Assembly (NCBI RefSeq): GCF_037094685.1
Contig: NZ_CP146614.1
Coordinates: 1,922,001 to 1,986,000 of the forward strand
Direction of reading: 5' to 3'
Origin: Massilia sp. METH4
GTDB lineage: Bacteria; Pseudomonadota; Gammaproteobacteria; Burkholderiales; Burkholderiaceae_D
Length of the DNA: 64,000 nt
A model generated the notes under the pieces. That model ran no database searches. It had not been told where the DNA came from and saw nothing but the letters and a program-made list of their open reading frames with translations. How positions within the stretch are numbered: position 1 is the first letter of the stretch; each line of letters opens with the position of its first letter. Shown here one piece after another: positions 57,093 to 64,000 of the stretch. The position numbers were made by a program, and so were the translations under genes.

Positions 57093-58496
57093 ATGTTGAG
57101 AATCTCCAACCACTACATATCCAAGGTAGTGTTCAGCCTGTTGTTCCTGGAAGTCCTGATCCTCATCGGTTCTTTCTATGTGGGTGCCGGCCTGCGCATC
57201 TTCGACGGCGAAGAGTTCGTGCTGCCGAAGCTCGATCATTTCTTCATGTCCGCCTGCGTCTTCGCCGCCGCGATCGTGTTCTCGATGAGCGCACTGGGCA
57301 TGTACCAGGTCAAGGTCAGCGAAGGCTTGCGCAATCCGATCTTCATGCAGCTGATGCCATCGTTCGCGATGGGCTTCTGCATCCTTACGCTGGTGTTCTA
57401 CGTGGCGCCGGACCTGTATTTCGGCCGCGGCATCCTGGTGCTGGTGTTCTGCATTTCGGGCACCGGCATCGTGCTGGCGCGCATGGTGTTCCTGAAGACG
57501 GCCGAACTGTCGATCCTCGAGTCGCGCATCATCTTCGTCGGCTGCGGCAACCTGGCCAAGGAATGCGGTGAACTGGTCACCCGCAGCGGTAACTATCACA
57601 AGTACCACATTGCCGGCTATGTGCCGGTACCCGGCGAGGATGTGTCCGTGCCGCGCGACCGGCTGCTGGCGCTGGAGCCGGGCAAGCCCCTCGTGCAACT
57701 GGCCCAGCAGTATCGCGTCAGCGAGATCGTGGTGTCGGTGCAGAACCGGCGTGGCGGAACGTTCCCGATCAAGGAACTGCTCGACTGCAAGCTCTACGGC
57801 ATCAGCGTCACCGATTCCACCACGTTCTTCGAGCGCGAGACATGCCAGATCCGCGTCGATTCCGTGCAGCCGAGCTGGCTGGTATTCGGCGGCGGGTTCG
57901 ACCAGAGCTGGGTGCGCGCGTTCATGAAGCGCAGCTTCGACGTTGCCGCCAGCCTGTTGCTGCTGCTGGTGTCGCTGCCGGTGATGCTGGTCACGGCGCT
58001 TGCGATCTACATCGAGGACCGGGCACCGATCTTCTATTCGCAGGAGCGGGTGGGCATGGACGGCCACGTGTTCCGCGTGCTGAAATTCCGCAGCATGTTC
58101 ACCAACGCGGAACAGGGCGGCAAGCCGCAGTGGGCCGCGAAGAACGACCCGCGCATCACGCGCGTGGGCAACATCATCCGCAAGCTGCGGATCGACGAAC
58201 TGCCGCAGATCCTGAACGTGCTGAAAGGCGAGATGAGCTTCGTCGGCCCTCGCCCCGAGCGGCCGTACTTCGTCGAACAGTTGACCGAGCGCGTACCGTA
58301 TTACAACGTGCGGCACAGTATCAAGCCGGGCATCACCGGCTGGGCCCAGGTTCGCTATGGCTATGGCGACTCGGTCGATGACGCGGTGCAGAAGCTGCAG
58401 TACGACCTGTACTACGTGAAGAACAACAGCCTGCTCCTCGACGTGCTGGTGCTGATCGACACGTTCAAGGTCGTGATGTTCCGCGGAGGCCGCTGA
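57093..58496 (+). CDS. XrtA-system polyprenyl-phosphate sugar phosphotransferase (EpsB-like)
   Basis: A 467-residue initiating glycosyltransferase of the TIGR03013/bacterial sugar transferase type. Four N-terminal membrane segments (from VVFSLLFLEVLILIGSFYVG) are followed by a CoA-binding-like domain (IIFVGCGNLAKECGEL). After a fifth segment (SLLLLLVSLPVMLVTALAIY), the catalytic domain has QERVGMDGHVFRVLKFRSM, DELPQILNVLKGEMSFVGPRPERP and PGITGWAQVRYGYG, here trimmed to motif cores. It transfers the first sugar phosphate to undecaprenyl phosphate. ATG 57093 follows GGGGGGTAAAA; the long upstream frame is a tviC shadow. Confidence 0.92.
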   Translation: MLRISNHYISKVVFSLLFLEVLILIGSFYVGAGLRIFDGEEFVLPKLDHFFMSACVFAAAIVFSMSALGMYQVKVSEGLRNPIFMQLMPSFAMGFCILTLVFYVAPDLYFGRGILVLVFCISGTGIVLARMVFLKTAELSILESRIIFVGCGNLAKECGELVTRSGNYHKYHIAGYVPVPGEDVSVPRDRLLALEPGKPLVQLAQQYRVSEIVVSVQNRRGGTFPIKELLDCKLYGISVTDSTTFFERETCQIRVDSVQPSWLVFGGGFDQSWVRAFMKRSFDVAASLLLLLVSLPVMLVTALAIYIEDRAPIFYSQERVGMDGHVFRVLKFRSMFTNAEQGGKPQWAAKNDPRITRVGNIIRKLRIDELPQILNVLKGEMSFVGPRPERPYFVEQLTERVPYYNVRHSIKPGITGWAQVRYGYGDSVDDAVQKLQYDLYYVKNNSLLLDVLVLIDTFKVVMFRGGR

Positions 58497-58526
58497 GCGG
58501 CCCTGGAACGTACGCGAGAGTTTCCG

Positions 58527-60563
58527 ATGCCGGTCAGTACCGCATCCTTCAGTTACGCCAGCGCCGCGCTGGCGTTTGCCATTCTGTGCGGGCCGTTGCT
58601 GACGCGCTGGCGCGGCCGGCCGCACACGCGTCTGATCGCCATGGCATGCGGCGCGATGGTGCCGTGGAGCGCGGTGATGGTCGGGCTGGCGTACGGTGCG
58701 GTACCGCCGATCGCCGCCGAGCTGGCCGAACTGTTGCGCAACGCGGGCTGGACGGCGGTGCTGTTCGCGATGCTGGGCCAGTTGCGTCCGGCAGGCGGGG
58801 CGCGGCGGCGCAGCGGGGTCCTGAACGCCGCGCTGGCCCTGTACTTGTTGTTGGCGGCAGTAATTCTCGCGGGCGCGGCGCTGCCCGCGGGCCTGCTCTT
58901 CCGCGTGATGGCGATCGGCCACGTCGGCATGGCGGTGCTCGGCATGCTGCTGGTCGAGCAGCTGTACCGCAATGCCGGCACGCAGAGCCGCTGGGCCATG
59001 AAGTTCGCCTGCCTCGGGGTGGGTGGGATCTTCGCGTACGACTTCTACATGTACAGCGACATGCTGCTGTTCCGTGAACTGAGCCGGGAGCTATGGACGG
59101 CGCGCGGCATCGTCAACGCCCTGACCGTGCCGCTGCTGGCGCTGTCGCTGCTGCGCAGCGCTTCGTGGCACGGGCACCTGGCCGTCTCGCGCCGCATGCT
59201 GTTCCACTCCGCCGCACTGATCGGCTCGGCGATCTACTTGCTGGCGATGAGTTCGGCCGCGTATTACCTGCGTTTCGTCGGCGGCAGCTGGGGCTCGCTG
59301 ATGCAGCTGGTGTTCCTGTTCGGCGCGTCGCTGCTCTTGCTGGGCATCCTGTTTTCCGGGAGCTTCCGGGCCTGGCTGAAGGTCTTCATCAGCAAGCATT
59401 TTTACCGCTACAACTACGACTATCGCGAGGAGTGGCTGAGCTTCACCCGCACGCTGTCGCATCCGGGGCCCGGCCTGGGCGAGCGCACGATCCAGGCCCT
59501 GGCCGCGCTCGTGGAGAGTCCCGGCGGCGCGCTCTGGATCCGGCGCGATGGCAGGTGCGAGCCGGTGGCGTACTGGCAGACGACACCGAACGCGGTGGCC
59601 GAGCCGGCCGATTCGCCGTTCTGCCGCTTCATGGAACAAAAGCAGTGGGTGGTGGACCTGGGCGAACGGATCGCGGGCGAACCGGTGCTGCCCGAGTGGC
59701 TGCGGACCTTCCCCCGCGCATGGCTGGCGGTGCCGCTGATGCTGCATGGCCGGCTGCTCGGCTTCGTAGTGCTGCAACAGCCGCGCAGCCCGGTCGCCCT
59801 GAACTGGGAAGTGCTGGACCTGCTGAAAGTGGCCGGCACGCAGGCGGCCAGTTACGTGGCTCAGCAGGAGGCCGACAATGCGTTGATGCTGGCGCGCCAG
59901 TTCGACTCGTTCAACCGCCTGTCCACATTCGTGGTGCACGACTTGAAGAACCTGGTGGCCCAGCTGTCGCTGTTGACGGCCAATGCGGAAAAACATCGCG
60001 ACAATCCGGAATTCCAGCGCGACATGCAGGATACGGTAAGCTATTCCGTGCAAAAGATGAAACTGATGCTGCAAAAGCTCAGCCGCACCGCCACGCCGGA
60101 ACGGGCGCGGCCGCTTGCCGTCGACCAGCTGCTGGCGGGCGCCGTGGCGCTGAAGGCGGCGTTCGAGCCCAAGCCTGTGCTGGACGTGGCCCGGACCGGA
60201 CTCATGGTGCTGGCCGATGCCGAGCGGCTGGAACGGGTGCTGGGGCACCTGGTACAGAATGCGATCGAGGCCACGCCGCGCGACGGGCGGGTATGGGTAC
60301 GCGTCGACGGCAGCGGGGACACGATCACGATCGAGGTCGGCGACACGGGGCAAGGCATGAGCGACGAATTCGTGCGCGAGCGGCTGTTCAAGCCGTTCGA
60401 TTCCACGAAGTCCGCCGGCATGGGCATCGGCGCCTTCGAAAGCCGGGAATATATTCACGAGCTGGGCGGCCAGCTCGACGTGCGCAGCGCGCCGGGGCAA
60501 GGCACCACCTTCACGGTGCGCCTGCCGCTGTATCGCGCCGACGCGATCGGTGCCGCCGCCTGA
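58527..60563 (+). CDS. prsK: XrtA/PEP-CTERM system histidine kinase PrsK
   Basis: A 678-residue membrane kinase. About eight N-terminal hydrophobic segments (to residue 285) form a large sensor, followed by a GAF-like domain (residues about 310-455). The transmitter has His471 (FVVHDLKNLVAQLSLL), N-box LVQNAIEATP, G1 DTGQGM, F-box LFKPFDSTK and G2 GMGIGAFE. The HDLKN H-box and multi-TM sensor are the PrsK signature. It partners PrsR, 52 bp downstream, to control exosortase substrates and polysaccharide genes through RpoN. Confidence 0.93.
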   Translation: MPVSTASFSYASAALAFAILCGPLLTRWRGRPHTRLIAMACGAMVPWSAVMVGLAYGAVPPIAAELAELLRNAGWTAVLFAMLGQLRPAGGARRRSGVLNAALALYLLLAAVILAGAALPAGLLFRVMAIGHVGMAVLGMLLVEQLYRNAGTQSRWAMKFACLGVGGIFAYDFYMYSDMLLFRELSRELWTARGIVNALTVPLLALSLLRSASWHGHLAVSRRMLFHSAALIGSAIYLLAMSSAAYYLRFVGGSWGSLMQLVFLFGASLLLLGILFSGSFRAWLKVFISKHFYRYNYDYREEWLSFTRTLSHPGPGLGERTIQALAALVESPGGALWIRRDGRCEPVAYWQTTPNAVAEPADSPFCRFMEQKQWVVDLGERIAGEPVLPEWLRTFPRAWLAVPLMLHGRLLGFVVLQQPRSPVALNWEVLDLLKVAGTQAASYVAQQEADNALMLARQFDSFNRLSTFVVHDLKNLVAQLSLLTANAEKHRDNPEFQRDMQDTVSYSVQKMKLMLQKLSRTATPERARPLAVDQLLAGAVALKAAFEPKPVLDVARTGLMVLADAERLERVLGHLVQNAIEATPRDGRVWVRVDGSGDTITIEVGDTGQGMSDEFVRERLFKPFDSTKSAGMGIGAFESREYIHELGGQLDVRSAPGQGTTFTVRLPLYRADAIGAAA

Positions 60564-60615
60564 AGCTGACCCAATTGAGCAGCAATGAAGCCGGGCTTCC
60601 GGCAAGAGGACTGTT

Positions 60616-61986
60616 GTGACGCAAACCAAACCGAAGCTGTTGATCATCGAGGACGATCCGGGCCTGCAGAAGCAGCTGCGCTGGAGCCTGGACGCCTACG
60701 ACGTGGTGGTGGCAGGCGACCGCGAAGCGGCATTGGCGCAGTTGCGCCGCCACGAGCCGGCCGTGGTGACGATGGACCTGGGCCTGCCGCCCGATCCGGA
60801 TGGGGCCACCGAGGGCCTCGCGACCCTGGAACAGATCCTGGCGCTGGCACCGGACACCAAGGTGATCGTCCTGACCGGCAACCAGGATCGCGGCCATGCC
60901 GTGAAGGCAATCGCGATGGGCGCCTATGACTTTCACCAGAAACCGTGCGAACCCGATCTGCTGGGCCTGGTGATCCAGCGGGCGTTCGTGCTGCATGGCT
61001 TGCAGCAGGAGCACCGCCGGCTTCAGCAGGGCCAGGCCGACTCGCCCCTGTCCGGCGTCATCAGCCGCGATCCCGGCATGCTGAAGGTGTGCCGCAATAT
61101 CGAGAAAGTGGCGCCCAGTTCCGCCACCGTGATGGTGCTGGGCGAGAGCGGCACCGGCAAGGAAGTGCTGGCCCGCGCATTGCATCAGCTGTCGCCGCGG
61201 GCAAAGGAACGCTTCATGGCGATCAATTGCGCGGCGATTCCCGAAACACTGCTCGAATCGGAGCTGTTCGGCTACGAGAAGGGCGCATTCACGGGCGCGG
61301 TCAAGCAGACCAAGGGCAAGGTCGAACTGGCCAACGGCGGCACCTTCTTCCTCGACGAAGTGGGCGACCTGCCGATGGCGCTGCAGGCCAAGCTGCTGCG
61401 CTTCCTGCAGGAACGCGTCATCGAGCGCGTGGGCGGCCACGAGGAGATCCCGGTCGATGTGCGGATCATCTGCGCCACGCACCAGAACCTGAAGGCGCTG
61501 GCCGCCAGCGGCAAGTTCCGCGAAGACCTGTATTACCGCCTGTCGGAAATCGTGCTGACGATCCCGCCGCTACGCGACCGTAACGGCGACGCGGTCCTGC
61601 TGGCCCAGCATTTCAAGAACCGCTTCTGCGCCCAGGAAGGCCGCCCCGCGCTGCATTTCACCCCCGACGCACTGGCGCAGATCGCCCGCCACGACTGGCC
61701 CGGCAATGTGCGTGAAATGGAAAACTGCATCAAGCGGGCGGTGATCATGGCCGACGGTCCGGCCATCACGGCCGAAGACCTGGGCCTTGGCCTGGGCCCC
61801 GTCGAGGACGAGCCCCTGAACCTGCGCCAGGTACGCGACGAAGCCGAATACGGCGCGATCGTCAAGGCGCTGGCCCGGGTCGACGGCAATATCCTGAAGG
61901 CTGCCGAACTGCTCGGCGTCAGCCGGCCCACCCTGTACGACCTGATGGACCGCCACGCGATCCGGCCCACGGTGGCTTCGGCCTGA
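60616..61986 (+). CDS. prsR: XrtA/PEP-CTERM system sigma-54 response regulator PrsR
   Basis: A 456-residue NtrC-type regulator. The receiver has Asp54 (VTMDLGLPPDPDG), and the AAA+ domain has Walker A GESGTGKE and an intact GAFTGA loop (residues 223-228). Walker B-type FFLDEVGDLP and a Fis helix-turn-helix GNILKAAELLGVSRPTLYDL follow. GTG 60616 is preceded by AAGAGGA. It should activate -24/-12 promoters such as the one at 48682. Forms the end of the tviB-prsR run, followed by a VanZ gene 9 bp later. Confidence 0.94.
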   Translation: MTQTKPKLLIIEDDPGLQKQLRWSLDAYDVVVAGDREAALAQLRRHEPAVVTMDLGLPPDPDGATEGLATLEQILALAPDTKVIVLTGNQDRGHAVKAIAMGAYDFHQKPCEPDLLGLVIQRAFVLHGLQQEHRRLQQGQADSPLSGVISRDPGMLKVCRNIEKVAPSSATVMVLGESGTGKEVLARALHQLSPRAKERFMAINCAAIPETLLESELFGYEKGAFTGAVKQTKGKVELANGGTFFLDEVGDLPMALQAKLLRFLQERVIERVGGHEEIPVDVRIICATHQNLKALAASGKFREDLYYRLSEIVLTIPPLRDRNGDAVLLAQHFKNRFCAQEGRPALHFTPDALAQIARHDWPGNVREMENCIKRAVIMADGPAITAEDLGLGLGPVEDEPLNLRQVRDEAEYGAIVKALARVDGNILKAAELLGVSRPTLYDLMDRHAIRPTVASA

Positions 61987-61995
61987 CGGGCCGCC

Positions 61996-63210
61996 ATGGG
62001 GTTCCTGCTGCTGCTGTACGCCGCGTTGCTGGTCTACGGCAGCTGGTATCCGTTTGCCTGGGGCGATCCGCTGGCGCCACCGTTCACGTTCCTGCACACC
62101 CTGCCGACGTACCTGGACAAGGGGGATGTGATCCAGAACCTGCTCGTCTACATGCCGTTCGGCCTGCTGGTCGTCGCGTGGTGCAGCCGGCGCCTGCCGT
62201 TCGCCGCGGCGCTGCTGCTGGCCGCCGTGGCCGGCACGACGCTCAGCCTGGGGATCGAGATTGTCCAGCAATACTTGCCGTCGCGCGTGCCGTCGCTGGT
62301 GGACGTGGCGCTGAACTTCGGCGGCAGCGTCGTCGGTGGCCTGCTGGCGGCGCTGCTCAGCCGCCGTACCATGCCGGGCGCCAGATTGCTGCGCCTGCGC
62401 GACGACTGGGTTCGCCCGGGCGCGCTGGCCAGCACCGGCCTGGTCGTCATCGGCCTGTGGGTACTCTCCCAAACCAGCCCGCTCGTGCCCTCGCTCGATA
62501 TCGCCCAATTGCGCGGCAAGCTTGGTTACCTGTATCGCTCGGTGACGGAGCCCTATTGGTTCAACTGGAGCAGGCTCGCCACGCTGTGGTGCTACCAGGT
62601 CGGACTGGGAATCCTGCTGCGCACGCTGCTGCGGCCCGATCGTCCATTACTGCGGCCCTACCTGCTGCTGGCGGCTTGGGTCTGCGGCTGGAAGGTTCTG
62701 GTGGTCGGGCGCGTGCTGTCGCTCGAGCTGGTCGCGGCGGTGGCACTGGCGGTGCCAGCGCTCGCCGGCACGCGCGGGCTGCGGTCCGGCACGCTGGCGA
62801 TATCCGGCGTGGCCCTGCTCGCCGCCGGGCTGGCGGTCTACGAAATGATGCCCGGCGAGGCGGCGACCTACGGCAGCGCCTTCAACTGGATTCCTTTCGA
62901 GGGCCAGATGAACGACCTGTCCGGGCTGGAAAACATCCTCGAGTTCCTGTGGCCGCCGATGGCGATGGCGTGCCTGCTGCGCCAGGTGCTGCCGTTCCAC
63001 CGGCAGGATGCCGGCGCGATCGCGGGGGTGGCAATCCTTGCGCTGGGATTGTTCGTGCTCGAATGGTTGCAGCAGTCGGTGCCGGGACGCTATGGCGACA
63101 TCACCCAGGTGGTGCTGGCCTGCATCGGCTGGGTCATACCGTGGTGTGTGCGCAACCGCAGTGCCCGGCCTGCCGGGCCGGCCCGGCGCGCGGCGGCGGG
63201 CCAGCGGTAA
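61996..63210 (+). CDS. VanZ-family membrane protein
   Basis: A 404-residue membrane protein with about ten hydrophobic segments. The N-terminal third is a VanZ domain (LVYGSWYPF, KGDVIQNLLVYMPFGLL, EIVQQYLPSRVPSLVDVALNFGGSVVGG, trimmed to cores). The latter part carries the second VanZ-like set (FNWIPFEGQMNDLSGLENILE). VanZ proteins are often coded with exosortase and polysaccharide genes; function is unclear. It directly follows prsR. Confidence 0.85.
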   Translation: MGFLLLLYAALLVYGSWYPFAWGDPLAPPFTFLHTLPTYLDKGDVIQNLLVYMPFGLLVVAWCSRRLPFAAALLLAAVAGTTLSLGIEIVQQYLPSRVPSLVDVALNFGGSVVGGLLAALLSRRTMPGARLLRLRDDWVRPGALASTGLVVIGLWVLSQTSPLVPSLDIAQLRGKLGYLYRSVTEPYWFNWSRLATLWCYQVGLGILLRTLLRPDRPLLRPYLLLAAWVCGWKVLVVGRVLSLELVAAVALAVPALAGTRGLRSGTLAISGVALLAAGLAVYEMMPGEAATYGSAFNWIPFEGQMNDLSGLENILEFLWPPMAMACLLRQVLPFHRQDAGAIAGVAILALGLFVLEWLQQSVPGRYGDITQVVLACIGWVIPWCVRNRSARPAGPARRAAAGQR

Positions 63211-63216
63211 AGGGAT

Positions 63217-63270
63217 AACGGCGGAGTAACGGCGGAGTAAGGGGGAAATAACGGCGGGGCAACGGCGCAC
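63217..63270 (+). repeat. Imperfect short repeats in the VanZ-TPR convergent gap
   Basis: The unit TAACGGCGGAGT occurs at 63217-63240 in near-tandem, with degenerate copies near 63252-63267. They lie between converging genes and have no hairpin. Confidence 0.6.
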
Positions 63271-63302
63271 CGTCGGGCCGCGGGGCACCGGCGGCGGCCG
63301 GG

Positions 63303-64000
63303 TCAGCGTGCCGCGGTCTCCGGCTGTTCCTTCGGTGCGGCGTCTTCCTTATTGTCGCCCGCCCCTTCCTTGGCCGGCAGCGGGTCCACCTTGCCATCCC
63401 ACTTGCGCGCGCCCACCAGCATATTGCGCAGGCCGTCGAGCGGGAAGTCGTGCTGGTACGCGGCCTTGGCGTGCTTCACGGCGAGATCGTATTGCTTGGC
63501 GCGGAAATAGGCGATGCCGAGGTTGTAGTTCACCGACGCGTTGTCCGGCGCCATGTCGTAGGCCTTCTGCAGCATGGGCATGGCACGCTCCGCCTGCCCG
63601 ATCCCATACAGGTACTTGCCGTAGGCCCCCCAGGCCAGAGCGTCGTCCGGCTTGAAGCGCACGGCGCGTTCGAAGTAGCACTCGACGGGGTAATTGGCGC
63701 CTGCCAGCTTGTTGACCTTGCTGCGTGCCGCCACCGCCGCCATCGTCGTCAGCGCCTTGACATGGTTGGGGAATACCCGCAGCGTGTAATCGAGATCGCC
63801 GCCGATCGAGCCGGTATTGCCTTTCACGCCGGCCGCCACTTCTTCCGTGTAGTGGGCGTGTTCCACCATGTACAGCGAATTGTCGGGAGGATCGCGATAA
63901 TCGTACGGACCGAAGGCGTTCGTTATTTCGCCGCAGTACGGCTTCGCGCCGGCCGCCGCCGCGAGCAACAGCAGGGCGACCGGCGCAGCGATTTTGAGGG
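63303..64000 (-). CDS. TPR-containing exported protein, start outside window
   Basis: The 3' portion of a gene running off the right edge; frame open to base 64000. Visible N-terminal residues LKIAAPVALLLLAAAAGAKPYC look like a signal peptide, so only a few codons are missing. The body has three to four TPR-like units (ALAWGAYGKYLYGIGQAERA, AYDMAPDNASVNYNLGIAYF), a start region CGEITNAFGPYDYRDPPDN, and an acidic/Ala/Pro-rich tail. It converges with the VanZ gene and may be part of the polysaccharide locus. Not an identified family beyond TPR. Confidence 0.7.
   Translation of the reverse strand, partial: LKIAAPVALLLLAAAAGAKPYCGEITNAFGPYDYRDPPDNSLYMVEHAHYTEEVAAGVKGNTGSIGGDLDYTLRVFPNHVKALTTMAAVAARSKVNKLAGANYPVECYFERAVRFKPDDALAWGAYGKYLYGIGQAERAMPMLQKAYDMAPDNASVNYNLGIAYFRAKQYDLAVKHAKAAYQHDFPLDGLRNMLVGARKWDGKVDPLPAKEGAGDNKEDAAPKEQPETAAR

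Overview
This window looks like chromosomal DNA of a high-GC betaproteobacterium of the family Oxalobacteraceae, close to Massilia, Duganella or Pseudoduganella. The evidence is the strong G/C bias at third codon positions, the hemA-prfA-prmC and minCDE neighbourhoods, the polyhydroxybutyrate genes, and a PEP-CTERM exopolysaccharide locus with a PrsK/PrsR two-component system. Genus is an inference from gene content. Nearly all the DNA is ordinary core or niche-adaptive sequence; the one clear mobile element is an IS110-family insertion at about 36.27-37.52 kb.

Layout. 0-7 kb: the end of an AlkB-like gene, a small outer-membrane barrel, ettA, a yjaB-like acetyltransferase with rarD, kup, and an FKBP lipoprotein. 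7-14.4 kb: a MacAB-like ABC export operon (adaptor, ATPase, permease) divergent from a sigma-54-type response regulator and histidine kinase that probably control it. 14.4-29.4 kb: elaA-like, ohr, an HDAC-like amidohydrolase, gshA, prmC, dsbB, prfA, hemA, an OmpR-type regulator, a DUF697-like membrane protein, minCDE, and divergent metE/metR. 29.4-36.2 kb: phasin, phaA and phaB for polyhydroxybutyrate, then a D-threonine-aldolase-like PLP enzyme, a prolyl aminopeptidase and three small unknowns. 36.27-37.52 kb: the IS110 element. 37.5-48.3 kb: a YbaL/KefB-type antiporter, a KASIII enzyme, a CtpA-type protease, a Spy/CpxP-like protein, tandem M13 peptidases, a membrane-bound cytochrome c and tRNA-Arg(CCG). 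48.3-64 kb: a PEP-CTERM substrate protein behind a near-consensus sigma-54 promoter, an FAD oxidase, PrsT, tviB, tviC/wbpP, a polyprenyl-phosphate sugar transferase, prsK, prsR, a VanZ-family protein and a truncated TPR gene at the right edge.

How the parts connect. The right end is the regulatory and early biosynthetic half of an exosortase-linked exopolysaccharide system. TviC/WbpP and TviB/WbpO would make UDP-N-acetylgalactosaminuronate, the transferase would load the first sugar on the lipid carrier, and PrsK/PrsR with RpoN would drive transcription. The exosortase, polymerase and chain-length genes are not in the window. The polyhydroxybutyrate genes sit behind a perfect FNR-type palindrome with a -10 element at the class II activation distance.

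The most interesting item is the 5' non-coding end of the IS110 element. It folds by eye into a bridge RNA with two internal-loop hairpins. The first loop carries guides that match the left and right sides of the insertion site. The second carries a 9-nt stretch identical to the element's own right end and a shorter complement of its left end. Together they predict the CT crossover dinucleotide and the target.
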